A stretch of DNA of 64,000 nt from Linanthus parryae (taxonomy: Eukaryota; Streptophyta; Magnoliopsida; Ericales; Polemoniaceae): contig JALGPY010000002.1 of assembly GCA_023055425.1 (NCBI GenBank), positions 117,316,088 through 117,380,087 of the forward strand, in the 5' to 3' direction. How positions within the stretch are numbered: position 1 is the first letter of the stretch; the number at the start of each line of letters is the position of its first letter. This document shows, piece after piece, positions 36,501-47,773 of the stretch. Position numbers and translations under genes: made by a program. The notes beneath the pieces were generated by a model. It saw nothing but the letters and a program-made list of their open reading frames with translations, was not told the DNA's origin and ran no database searches.

Positions 36501-36549
36501 AACTTAGTGCCAAACTGATGACATTAAAGTCTGGACTAAAACTCAGAGT

Positions 36550-36854
36550 CAAACTGATGACACGAAATGAGGTGGAGCAGTTGCCGTTTCTATTTCTAAT
36601 CTTAGCTGTTTCTCTTTAATAGAGCGATGTCGTTTTATGTGGTAGTAGCTTAGCTGGAAAAATCAACGACTTAGTTGTTTCTGATTGGTCAATCCTTTCC
36701 TATGTGTATTAGCTATATAAGTGTGTAATTGTTGCGTGGAAAATTCAGTTAATGAAGTCCAGAATTATCATTTCTTTTTCCCTCTTCTCTCTTCTTCTTC
36801 TTCTTCATCTTCTTCCTTTGATTATGGAAGCTAGGGTTTGTTGATTTTCTAATA
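36550..36854 (+). repeat. Probable 5' LTR of a Ty1/copia fragment
   Basis: A short (about 300 bp) LTR-like stretch has CTATATAAG as TATA box near 36710. It has a CT-rich leader and ends just before TGGTGTTGGAGCCAT (36855 on), a worn match to the Met-tRNA primer site TGGTATCAGAGCC. The start is uncertain because no second copy is in the window. A short imperfect repeat (CAAACTGATGACA twice) lies at its left edge. Confidence 0.45.
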
Positions 36855-37020
36855 TGGTGTTGGAGCCATGTTGCGGAATCTGAAGGTGTTTCCGATAACC
36901 TTGAACTTATTTTTGTCTGGATCAGTGGTTGTTTGTTCAAGGAGTAGAGCTTTCAGATATGTTCTAGAGTTCATTTTCTCAGTCTCTTCTCTGATCTCTT
37001 CGTCTTGTGTTTGGATTTTC

Positions 37021-38819
37021 TTTGATTTTTGGCGATGTCGACTCACGGTGATACTGAGAATTCATTTATCTCTCCGGTAGCAATTTGATTCACGGTCTCC
37101 TTTTTACTTGCATCATGGTGATAGTCTTGGTAATATCTTGGTAACTCAAGTTTTGAATGGTGATAATTTCTATTACTGGCAAATGGCTATGACTGTGGCG
37201 CTTGAAGCGAAAATAAGCTTGAATTTGTTAATGGCGCTGTTATGCCACCTCCTGTTGGATCTGAGATGTATCCAATTTGGAGGAGATGTGATAGGATGAT
37301 AATATCTGGGCTGTTTAATTCAATTTCTAAAGATATAGCATGTAGTGTTGTGGGAAGGTCAAGTTCTAGAGACGTGTGGATGGATTTATTAGAAAAGTTT
37401 TCTCAAGAAAATTTACCAAGACGGTTTCAGATTTCAATGTCTATTTCTACTCTAAGGCAAGCTGATATGTGAGTCACAATCTATTTCACTAAACTCAAAA
37501 CTCTATCGAATGAACTTAGCAATTATAAACCTTTGTCATCACGTGCTTGTGATCAGTGTCATTGTGATGTGGTCGGAAGGATCAAACATTCACAAGAGGA
37601 AGAAAGAGTTATGTAGTTTCTTATGGGTCTCAATAAGAAATATGTGTCATTTAGAGATCAGTTGTTGCTCACTGAACCATTGCCTGCATTGAATGTGGTT
37701 TTTGAAAAGGTCATTCAGCAAGAGAGGGAGATGTAACTTAAGAATGCCTCAAGTACTTCACAAACTATAGCTATGTATGCTCATCACAGTACACCTCATC
37801 ATGGTTTTAAGTCAAATGTAAGTGGTAGCTCTAGCAATGCAGGCGGCAGTATTACAAATCCTAGTAATCAAGTGTAGGTGGAAGAGGTCCTAATGGAAAG
37901 CTAGTGTGTCACCATTGTAGACATGAGGGGTATGTGAAAGCCAAGTGCTACAGATTACATGGTTTTCGTCCAGGTTTCAAATTCACCAACTCAAGGGCAC
38001 ACAATGTACACAATGTGGTGGCAAATCCCACAACAAATGTATCAAAGTCTCGTTCACCTTCAAGACATGTTTCTTCTCTAGACACTGGAGGCAAGAGTGT
38101 TACATTGATAGAGAATCAGTGTCACCAGTTGGTATCTCTTCTAAACACTCACTAAAACACAAAGTCTAGTGGGGTCAACAGTAATGCAGGGTCTGTGTCA
38201 CCATACTCTACTAGATCAATGTCCGTGGACTCACCTCTCCATCACAATCATTCTAATGTCAATTTTGATCCAGGACATTTCATGGGAGGGGTTATAAGTG
38301 CTTATTCACTTAAGTCTTTTGGACACACTGATCATGTTACTCAGAATTCTTGGATTCTGGATAGTGAGGCTACATATCACATGTGTGCCCACCTTCATAT
38401 GTTCTCTCAAGTAAGAGAAGTTAGTACCATGGTTCATTTACCTAATGGAAAGTCTGTGCAGGTCACTCACTCTGGAATTGTTAAGCTTAGTGACACTCTG
38501 ATTTTAAAGAATGTCTTGTGTGGGCCTACATTTCAACTCAACCTCATCTCAATTTCTCAGCTCAGTGGTACACATGGTTGCAGTTGTTTTTGTAAAGGAG
38601 ATAAGTTTGTTATTCAAAGAAATTGTGCAGTTATTGGAACAGGAATCAAACAAGGAGGGTTGTATTTGCTGAATACTTTACAAGTGTCAGACAAATTTAG
38701 CTGTGCTATGCTGCGGAAGAATAATACTGCAGAACTATAGCATCAATGGTTGGGACATCCATCGATACATAAAGGTGCATTAATGTCCAAGTATCTCTCA
38801 GGTTATTTTCACACAAAGT
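37021..38819 (+). pseudogene. Copia gag and protease fragment (truncated)
   Basis: This is the 5' part of a Ty1/copia polyprotein in broken frames. The Gag N-terminal motif HHGDSLGNILVTQVLNGDN and WQMAMTVALEAK lies at 37108-37230. A UBN2-like core (IWRRCDRMIISGLF, SKDIA) is at 37260-37470. A worn zinc knuckle (CHHCRHEGYVKAKCYRLHG) is near 37904. The protease loop LDSEATYHMC (38195-38740) has E where family members have G. The GAG-pre-integrase start HQWLGHPSIHKG is near 38742. It stops abruptly at 38819, where an LTR scrap joins. No RT or integrase of this copy is in the window. Confidence 0.8.
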
Positions 38820-39118
38820 TGTCGGGTTTTGATGCAGGTAACGCAGCGGAATAACAAAACTTTTATCCTGCTCAAATCCCTCAAAGGATCACAGACAAGC
38901 AATCATAACATGATGAAGGTAGAAAACTGTGTACCTTAATTTGTGTAATCACTACGAAGAATTGTGTCTTCGTCTCTACGAGTATCCACACCTTGGATTA
39001 CTGGCTGGAATCCTTCTCCTCGTGTAGTGCTAGCAACGGAAGAAGGAAGGAAGAGAACACGCAAAACGGAGCACCAAGGCAGCGCCTAAGGAGGCCGACG
39101 GTTTGGAGGGGCGGAGAC
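38820..39118 (-). repeat. Copia LTR fragment (U5 side)
   Basis: TGTCGGGTTTTGATGCAGGT and the following CGCAGCGGAATAAC match the plus-strand left edge of the copia LTRs at 40764 and 47774, with weaker similarity through about 39060 (TACGAAGAATTGTGTCTTCG). Only about 300 bp remain before hAT sequence begins. It is a related but different copia family member. Confidence 0.6.
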
Positions 39119-39148
39119 CGTTGGTGTATGCGCTAGATGCAATCTATT

Positions 39149-39703
39149 TTAATGTGAAATTTGTTTTGACCAGACGTCAAAACGGATATCTTGTGCTCGC
39201 ATCTTGGCATCATCCCAATCTTCGGTGAGAATTAGCACCTCCAACATCTCCGGCGTCAATCTTGAACGGTTCTTTGATAACACTCTTTCACATGCACTAA
39301 AAGCTGACTCGGATGCGCTACTTAAAACGGGAGGGGTTAGTACATCACGTGCTAGTATTGATAATACCGGGTAGCAATCGGAATTTTTTTTCCACCATTT
39401 TAAAACATTTAGGTCATTAATATTATTAGTGTCATATGTATGCTTAGTATTTAAGTATCTTTCCAATTCCGAAACACAAGGGTCATAAGTAGAACAATCC
39501 GTGAATGTGGCAAAATCAAATATTGGATCAAATTCATTGGTTTGAGAAGTGGATGGAGGCACATTTTGAGTTTGTGTATCTCCATGAAGCAAAAAATATT
39601 TGTCATATTTCCTTTGTAATTCAACGGTAACCTCCTCAATAGTTGGTTTTGGATAATCCTCCCCCATGTTATTTGCTATTTGTTTAAGCGCTTTTTCTAC
39701 CAC
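39149..39703 (-). pseudogene. hAT transposase C-terminal dimerisation domain
   Basis: This 184-codon frame carries the hAT dimerisation signature. Residues near 120-170 read VLSILARDVL, then SSASESAFSACERVL, then RLTPEMLEVLILTEDWD, as in RICESLEEPER/DAYSLEEPER-type zinc-finger BED transposases. It is the 3' end of a transposase gene whose upstream parts follow at 39697-40763 in other frames. A frameshift near 39700 separates them. Confidence 0.88.
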
Positions 39704-40763
39704 TTGAAGTTTTTGGGTGGATCAAGAATCGCGGCTAAACAAAAAATCATTGGAATTTTTTTAAAATATTTCATAAATTTAACATGCATTTCAATGGTAG
39801 CCTCTTTAAATAGTTCGGTAGTCCTGCATGCATCTATAATACTACTCATTTTCATCAATTGAATTAGTGCCCAATTAGTCGTAGTATAATAAATGCCCGA
39901 CATTTAGTTAGTAGCATCGTAAAAAGGTCGTAAAACTTTCGTAAACTCTATTGCACATTTCCAATCACTCATAGTAAGTTCAAGGTCGCGAGCATCGTCT
40001 CTAATAAACCGCGTTATCACTTGCTCGTACCCTTCGCAACCCCTAATCATCAAATAAGTACCATTCCACCTACGAGGACAATCCACACTAAATTTCCTAA
40101 TTTTTTTTAGCAAGTTCACATGCTTCATCAAATTTATTTTATCGTTGGCTACTACTAGAAATATATAGAAGTGCGTTACGAATATTATGAATTCTATCCG
40201 CTTGAGATTTCAAACCATCCTTCACAATCAAGTTAATAATATGACAAAAACATTTCATGTGGTGTAGTCGTTCCCCGGTATATGGAATTAAATTTTCTTT
40301 CAAAATAGTCATAAAAGAATTGTTTACCGATGCGTTGTCAAAAGTAATACCCATAATGCGGTTTGAAATTCCATATTCAAGAGACATATCATATATGCTA
40401 TCACTAATATTTTTGGCGTTATGTGGATACTCTATGTGCCGAAATGCAATAATTATTTTTTGAAGAATCCAATTTTCATCAACAAAATGCGCAGTAACAC
40501 ATATAAAATCACAATTAGTTCTACTAGTCCACAAATCGGATGTACATGAAATAGAGTGATTATTAGTTTTAAAAATATCTAAAATTTCATTTTTGTAGCA
40601 TTGATTTTTTTTTTATAATGTCGGCCCTAGTAGTGTTACGACTCACCATTGTAAACGAGGGGTTAAAAGCGTTTTGTATCATTCTCTCAAATCTAACATT
40701 AGAAGCGGTGCTTATAGGCAATTCACTAGTGGCTATCCATAATGCAATTTCGTGTCTAGCTTT
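39697..40763 (-). pseudogene. hAT transposase catalytic region, broken
   Basis: Consecutive pieces (39697-39903, 39904-40131, 40139-40534, 40587-40763) give the RNase H-like core of a hAT transposase. Motifs in order are DLWTSRTNCDFICVTAHF-type start (WTSRTNCDF), GITFDNASVNN, HHMKCFCHIINLIVKDGL, CPRRWNGTYLMI and FYDATN. A TAA at 39904-39906 interrupts an otherwise continuous frame, and shifts occur near 40135 and 40560. At 40763 the gene is cut by the copia insertion (target duplication GCTTT). The missing N-terminal part lies beyond 49224. Confidence 0.85.
40759..40763. repeat. Target-site duplication GCTTT, left copy
   Basis: GCTTT before the LTR start at 40764 is repeated at 49224-49228. 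This exact 5-bp duplication bounds an 8460-bp copia insertion. Confidence 0.93.
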
Positions 40764-42189
40764 TGTTGGGTTTTGAAGTAGGTAACGCAGCGGAATAACA
40801 AAATTTAATTCTACTTCAATGCCCACCACGGATCGTCAGGAAGAGATATCATAACATGATAAGGGACATAGTATTGTGTACCTTTGATTTTGTGAGATCA
40901 CACGAAGAATGATGTCCTCGTCTCTACGGTTGATCCACGTCTAGAGGTGAGATCTAGATTCTTCCTTCAAACAAGTGCTAGCTTGAACCCGGAGGAAGAG
41001 GGAAGAAGATCAAAGCAACAAAGGCACAAAGGGAGGGGCGGCCTCCTCTTTGAGCCGACGGGAAGGGGGCGGACGGGGCTTGGGTTCGGCCCTAGCTCTT
41101 GTCTTGCTCTCTCTTGCTTTCTCTCCCACTCTCTTTTTATGTCTAATAACAATTAAGCGGGAAGGAAGCTTAGGCCTCTTTATATACTCCAACAACTCCT
41201 TGTTGTTTCCAAAAATGAGTTTCTTTATTCTAGATGAACAAGAACTATTCCCTTCCTTGCAAATTAGTCCTACTAAGTTTGCAAGGTGTTGCACAATGAT
41301 CCTTCTATTAATTAATCAATATTAATTAATCTCAAATCTAGCTCTACTCTATTTGACGTGTGACCCCATAGGTTTCTATATAGTTGGTATTGTAACTCTT
41401 ACTAACATGGAGCGGTGTCTAGCAACACATCCATGCCACCCAACCAATAGAAATAGTCAGTGATCCCGACAAACCTCTTGTGCCCAATATGTCAAATTGC
41501 ACTATCCCTTTGTCTCCATATCCGGATTGGACACGAGACATACAATGTCATACTCGTATATCCAATCCATAGTTCCTCAATCCTGGGAATATGCTTATGC
41601 TTGCAGATAACATCAATATCTCTATATTGATTTATCTGAGTCTGGCCAGACATTCAATAAGCCACATACCTCGAGTGGCCATGGATATTTACCCCTATTA
41701 TGTTGGAGGGACAAATCCTATCTACATCACTACAATCTCTAAGCTTGCTTCCTATCACGCCCGATAGCCATCTTTATGATTACCCAGTTACGGTGTAACG
41801 TTTGATAACATCAAAGTGCAATATTCCACAACTAGAGTATGTAGTGACTTCAAGTCTAAGGATTGAAATTATATTAGCACTACGAAAAGCGATTGTGACT
41901 TGACATAACCTAATGTATCCTTTTCGTTGTGGGTCAATCCAGTATGCCATTACTCCTAATGCATACCCATGTGTTAGACTTGATATCTCCATATCAATCT
42001 ACCCACATACTAGTCTATATTTGATCGTCCTATTAATCAATATAGCGGACTAGGGATATTTAAGATAAACAACACATTTTATCTAAGGACTTCATTTATT
42101 AAATATCACAATATATAACAAATGAATATTCTAGCCAAAACAATGTTCATACTAAATCTACGATTGCCTCTAGGGCATCTATTCCAACA
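40764..42189 (-). repeat. 3' LTR of nested copia element
   Basis: On the plus strand this reads TGTTGGGTTTTGAAG ... TATTCCAACA, 1426 bp. Its partner is 47774-49223 (1450 bp), closely similar, with scattered substitutions and a 26-bp tandem duplication present only in the partner. The frames at 40947-41325 lie in the transcribed leader of both LTRs and are not considered genes. Confidence 0.93.
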
Positions 42190-42203
42190 GTCTCCCACTT
42201 GCA
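42190..42203 (-). other. Polypurine tract of nested copia element
   Basis: On the minus strand GCAAGTGGGAGAC directly precedes the 3' LTR. It is the typical copia plus-strand primer. Confidence 0.85.
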
Positions 42204-43448
42204 CTAGAGCCAATCAGACGCATCTCGTATGCCTATAGATCTGGCGTGCCCTTCATGCTTTCGCTGCGCAAGAGGTTTTGTGAGCGGATCTGAAACATTG
42301 TCATCCGTTGGAATCTTGCACATCTTCATATCTCCTCGATCGATCATATCACGAATAAGATGGAATCTCCTAAGTACATGCTTTGACTTATGGTGTGATC
42401 TTGGTTCCTTGGCTTGTGCGATTGTCCCAGAGTTGTCACAGTACAACTCTATGGATCCACGATGCTAGGGACCACACCGAGCTCAGTGATAAACTTCTTT
42501 ATCCAAACTACCTCTTTTGCTGCTTCCGCAGCAGCAATGTACTCAGCTTCTGTTGTAGAATCAGCAACTGTCCCTTGCTTGGAACTCTTCCAGCTTACAG
42601 CTCCTCCATTCAGGCAAAACACGTATCCATATTGCGATCTGTAGTCATCTTTGTCGGTTTGGAAGCTTGCATCAGTGTAACCCTTTACACTTAGCTCTTC
42701 CTTACCTCCAAATATCAAGAACACATCCTTAGTTCTTCTCAAGTACTTCAGGATGTTCTTGACAGCAATCCAGTGACTCTCACCCGGATTTGACTGGTAT
42801 CTGCTCACCATACTCAACGCGTATGATACGTCTGGTCTAGTACATAGCATGGCATACATGATGGATCCTATGGCCGAAGCATAGGGTATCCTACTCATGC
42901 GTTCCTTCTCAATCTCATTGGAGGGGCAGTCATTCTTAGAAAGAGTGACTCCATGTGACATGGGCAAGAATCCCTTCTTGGAATCTTGCATGTTGAACAT
43001 CCAACACCTTGTCCATGTATGTACTTTGACTTAGGCCGAGAAACCTTCTAGACCTATCCCTATAGATCTTTATACCAAGTATATAGGCCGCATCTCCTAA
43101 GTCCGTCATTGCAAAGCATTTTCCTAGCCAATCTTTAACAAATTGCAAAGTAGGAATTTCATTGCCAATGTTTAGTATGTCATCCACATACAAGACCAGA
43201 AATACTACAGAGCTCCCACTAACCTTCTTGTAAACACAAGGCTCATCTTCGTTCTTGATGAAGCCAAACTCTTTGACTGCGTCATCAAAACGTCGATTCC
43301 AACTCCTAGAAGCTTGCTTCAATTCATAAATGGACCTTTGCAGCTTACAGACTTTATTGGCATTCTCTGGAAACCCTCCGGTTGTGTCGTGTATGCATCC
43401 TCGAGGAGGTTCCCATAAAGGAACGCTGTTTTGACATCCATTTGCCAA
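42204..43448 (-). pseudogene. Copia RT core and RNase H, frameshifted
   Basis: Three pieces form this region. 42936-43448 carries the reverse transcriptase with CKLQRSIYELKQASRSWN and the catalytic YVDD in VLYVDDILNIG, then GLSQSTYMDKVLD. 42449-43000 carries the RT end and RNase H start (YASAIGSIMYAM, CTRPDVSYALSMVSRYQ, GYTDASF, DSTTEAEYIAA). 42204-42446 carries the RNase H end (YCDNSGTIAQAKEPRSHHKS, then DNVSDPLTKPL). Single-base shifts near 42990 and 42450 separate them. Catalytic residues are retained. The polyprotein ends 14 bases before the polypurine tract. Confidence 0.92.
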
Positions 43449-43451
43449 ATC

Positions 43452-43721
43452 TCATAGTCGTAGTATGCTGCAATAGCAAGTAGGATTCGATTTAGTCATG
43501 GCGACTGGTGAAAAGGTCTCATCATAGTCAATACCATGAATCTGTCTATACCCTTTAGCTACCAATCGCCCTTTATAGGCAACTACCTTGCCATCCATGT
43601 CGGTAATTTCTTGAAGACCCACTTGCACCCTATGGGCCGAGCCCCTTCGGGTGGTTCCACCAAAGGCCATACTTTGTTGGTGTACATGAAATCCATTTCG
43701 GATCTCATGGCTTCTAGCCAC
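43452..43721 (-). pseudogene. Copia RT N-terminal part
   Basis: This is the start of the reverse transcriptase domain. One frame shows DMDGKVVAYKGRLVAKGYRQ and GIDYDETFSPVA. The preceding WPLVEPPEGARPIGCKW-type region is read in another frame, so there is at least one shift inside the segment and another near 43450. It joins the RT core at 42936-43448. Confidence 0.85.
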
Positions 43722-43740
43722 TTCTTAGAGTCTGGGCCTT

Positions 43741-44982
43741 TCATGGCCTCTCCGTAGGTTGCCGCTCATCATCTATGAGTGGTACGTCATCGGGCTCAGT
43801 CACGAGAAGTCCATACCTCTCTGGATCATGACGCACTCTTCCTGATCGACGGAGTTCCTGTGTTACCTGAACAGGTTCTTTCACAACTACTTGCGGTTCC
43901 TGCTCATGTTCCATCAACGGTTCAGTGATTTGTGGTTCTTGAATCTCTTCAAGTTCTACAGCCCTCCCACTTGCTTCTTTAGAGACAAACTCTCTTTCTA
44001 GAAACACGCCGGTCCGAGCAACAAACACTTTGTTCTCGATGGGATTGTAGAAATAATATCCTTTAGTTTCCTTAGGATATCCCACAAATTTACACTTATC
44101 CGCTTTGGGCCCGAGCTTGTCTGTTTGTAAACGTTTTACGTAGACATCGCAGCCCCAAATCCTCATAAACGACACTATGGGACGCTTCCCAGTCCATATC
44201 TCATATGGTGTCTTCATGACTGACTTGGATGGAACGCGGTTAATGGTAAAAGCTGCCGTCATTAGAGCATGTCCCCAAAAGGATATCGGAAGATCTGTTT
44301 GAGACATCATAGATCGCACCATATCTAATAGAGTGCGATTCCTCCTCTCGGACACGCCATTCCATTGTGGCGTTCCGGGTGGAGTGAGATGGGATACTAT
44401 CCCACACTCTCTAAGATACTCATCAAACTCTTGGCTTAAGTATTCTCCGCCACGATCCGATCGTAGAGCCTTGATATTTTTGCCAAGTTGCTTCTCTACT
44501 TCATTCTTGAATTCTTTGAACAATTCAAAGGATTCAGATTTAGCCTTCATAAGGTATACAAATCCATATCTACTGAAATCATCAGTGAATGTGATGAAGT
44601 AGGTATAACCACCTCTGGCAGGCGTGGGAAATGGTCCACATACATCGGTATGTATGAGTGCCAATAACTCACTAGTCCTTTCACTTTTCTTATTGAAAGG
44701 GGACTTTGTCATTTTTCCTAATAAAAAAGATTCACATGTCTCATATGATTCCAAATCAAATGAGTCTAGTAGTCCATCCTTATGGAGCCTAGATATGCGT
44801 TTCTCGTTTATATGGCCTAAACGACAGTGCCATAGATATGTAGGATTTAAATCATTAGTTTTAATCCTTTTAGTATTTATGTTATAGATAACATAAATTG
44901 GACTATTTAGATCAAGGATAAACAATCCATTAGACAAATGCGCACTACAATAGTGCATACTATCAAAATAAATGGAGCACAC
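43741..44982 (-). pseudogene. Copia integrase
   Basis: The GAG-pre-integrase zinc motif has H52 and H57 (WHCRLGHIN) and C83. The fourth ligand position holds F86 (CESF where CxxC is expected), so zinc binding is probably lost. Catalytic residues are D113 (HTDVCGPF), D176 (LRSDRGGEY) and E212 (VSERRN) with D-35-E spacing. The C-terminus has the WGCDVYVKR and KFVGYPKETKGYYFY blocks, then an acidic E/P/Q-rich linker before RT. Both ends are set by frame breaks: a TAA plus one-base shift near 44983-44996, and a shift near 43740. Confidence 0.93.
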
Positions 44983-44993
44983 TTATGCTTTAT

Positions 44994-46211
44994 TTAAATA
45001 GAAAAACCCTTCTCGTCCAAACAAGAAACGGAAATAATGTTTCTGCTCATAGCAGGCACATAAAAGCAATTGTCTAATTCTAAAATAAGTCCAGAAGGCA
45101 AAGATACCTCATAAACGCCTACAGCTAATGCAGCAACTTTTGCTCCATTCCCGACGCGCCGATCTATCTCCCCTTTACTCAATCTTCTACTTCTTTTCAA
45201 ATCCTGCACATTACGACAAATGTGAGAACCACATCCGGTATCCAATACCCAAGATGAAGAAATAGAAATATTGACGTCTATAACATAAATGCCTGGTGCT
45301 GGTGGAATCACTATTCCAAGCTTCTCATCCTCCAGATATTTAGGACAATTCCTCCTCCAGTGACCCGACTGGCTGCAGTAGTGACACTCACCCTTAGCCA
45401 CGCCTCCACTAGGCTTCAGGGCTTCTTTGGATTTTGCAACTTTCTCGCGCTTTCCTTTAGAAGTAGATGCAACTGACTTGCTCTTCTTCTTATGAACCAT
45501 CAATATGGCTTTGCCCTTGCCTTTATTGACGCTCTGTTCCGCTGTCTTTAGCATGTTCAATAAGTCAGGCAGAGTTTTACTGATCTCGTTCATATTATAG
45601 TTCATGATGAACTGATTATAACTGTCAGGCAACGATTGTAAGACAAGATCAGTAGCCAAATCTTGGCCCAATGGGAACCCCAGTCTCTCAAGGTTATCAA
45701 TGTACCCGATCATTCGGAGTACATGGGGCCCTACTGGATTCCCCTCTGCAAGACTGCTCTTGAATAATGCTTTAGACACCTCATAGCGCTCATGCCTAGC
45801 CTGTTCCTGAAACAATTGTTTCAAGTGTATGATCATATCATAGGCTTCCATATTCTCATGCTGCTTCTGAAGCTCAGGAGTCATGGTACAAAGCATGAGG
45901 CAAGTCACGTCATTAGAATCATCAATATGTTTCTGACGTGCCCTCACTTCCGCTAGAAGAGACTCGTCTTGTGGTGGTGCTGGAATTTGAGTGTCCAAGA
46001 CGTACAACTTCTTTTCTTGCTTAAGGACAATCCTTAAGATTCTGTACCAGTCAAGGAAATTTGTTCCAGACAGTTTATCCTTCTCAAGGACAGATCGTAG
46101 GGATGAAGTCGATGCGTTGTTGTTTGCCATTTGGAATTCTACAAAACGAGAAATGTGCAATTTTAGTATTTTGAACAATTTAACTATATTCAACAATGGA
46201 TAGATCATCAA
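44994..46211 (-). pseudogene. Copia gag and protease
   Basis: The native start is probably the Met of MANNNASTSS (near 46128), since the preceding 27 codons look like leader. The Gag UBN2-like domain shows LSGTNFLDWYRILRIVLKQE and LFQEQARHERYEVSKAL. It is followed by a lysine-rich stretch and a CCHC knuckle, CHYCSQSGHWRRNC. The protease loop is SSWVLDTGCGSHIC, intact. The frame stops at the TAA at 44994-44996, just before the pre-integrase region. The protein would package the RNA and process the polyprotein. Confidence 0.92.
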
Positions 46212-47760
46212 ATATATCTCCCACTATTTTTCTCAGATTAATAGCATTCACCATTAATGCGGAAAATATCATTATATTTTCTAGTAGGTCCAAGATCCCT
46301 TTTTCACTTCTTCTTGAGCTTGCTATGGCAAGTCACCCAAGAATAGGTTATTTAGGTAGGAACCATTCCAATTGCATAATATGCAACTCTTGGTCCAATT
46401 AGGTGAATAACTCTTTTATTCTTTATCCCATGGATAACCTCTAATTGTCATGCCTCTAGGCTCATCAATCCAATTGATTCTTGCCTAGTTGCGTCCAACC
46501 TCTTGCTTCAACATACACACATTACTAGCTTGTGTCGTACGCAACACACCATGGTAAATTAAAATTGCCTTGCTTTGGCAAGCCCGAATTTTAATAAACC
46601 ATGATCATGAAGGGTGTTTTGGCAAGAGAAGGCAAAACACGATATTTAATTGAGGGATTTCTTTTAGTTTGTTTGGTTGATCTTATCAACATGGTCTACT
46701 TATTTGGATTGGGCAATCCACAATAAAAGACCAACCTTGTTTATTATTATCTTGTTATTGTTTTCGCTAGTATCGCCATACACACAAAATTAAATAACAA
46801 GGCACAAATAATAAACATCCACAAACATGAAAGAGACGTGGCATGGATATGGCCTCTAGACTAATGATATTATCAAGCCAATGATAATATCTAATTGCCC
46901 TAAAGTGCCGAGCTCATCTGCATGTGCTCCACCATAGCTGCGCGTCTAGGGATGTCTTCTTTGTCTCTTGGCTCCTTTGGTTCTCCGGCATTCTTCTCCA
47001 TGCTCTTGGCTATCATCTAAATATATCTAATTCTAGCCTAACATCTAGAACAAATAAATAACAAAAGCCTCACATGTTGAGGAGAAAAGACGACTCGCAG
47101 GCCGTAAAACCTAATTAATTATTACATTAATTTGATCAGCTCGCAGGCCGTAAACCAAACCACAAAGCTATAAAACATCCACAATACTAGGCCATATCCA
47201 TCCACCATGCAATAAAGCACACAAAACAGTTAAAACCAATTTTTAATGCGCTTGTTTAATTTTAATAAAATTGGGTAATTAGGGTTTACAACGGTCCAAG
47301 GGGTTCAAGCCAACAAGGGGCCCGAACCCCTAGGACCGCCGCTGCCACAAGGCCCGGCCCACGGCCGGCCACCCCTATGGCCCCCGGACTTTGCTTGGCG
47401 CGCAAGGGAGGGGGAGGACGACTAGGGTTTCGGCCCTAGTCTTCCTTCCCTCTTCCTTGTTGCCCAAGCGAGGTTGTTTCCTTATGTATTTAATTCTATA
47501 AATTTGTTTCCATAATTGAAAACCCCTTTTCAATCATGTGCCCATGAACGCTAACTTTCAAGAACCCAATTATACACATCACATGTGATTTAACTCACCA
47601 ATTCTAACATACAATGTTAAATTGGATCTTGTTCTATTAAATCAATATTCAATTTTGCATCTACTATGCCAATTTATTTCAGTTTTCGCGTAATAAACAA
47701 TAAAACGGTGTGTAAACTGAAATTGTAACACATACATCATGTTATGCTATACGACCTGTG
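46212..47760 (-). other. Copia 5' untranslated leader
   Basis: This is the non-coding stretch between the primer binding site and gag on the minus strand, 1.5 kb, unusually long for copia. A GC-rich patch (47320-47420) interrupts AT-rich sequence. GCTCGCAGGCCGTAAA occurs twice near 47093 and 47138. No open frame of interest. Confidence 0.6.
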
Positions 47761-47772
47761 GCTCTGATACCA
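47761..47772 (-). other. Primer binding site of copia (iMet tRNA)
   Basis: TGGTATCAGAGC on the minus strand sits one base inside the 5' LTR boundary at 47774 and is an exact iMet-type match. Confidence 0.93.
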
Positions 47773-47773
47773 C

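Noticed and set aside
40947..41325. Overlapping frames on both strands, repeated at 47956-48335
   Set aside because: They are LTR leader sequence of the copia element. No protein family, and present only because the LTR is present twice.
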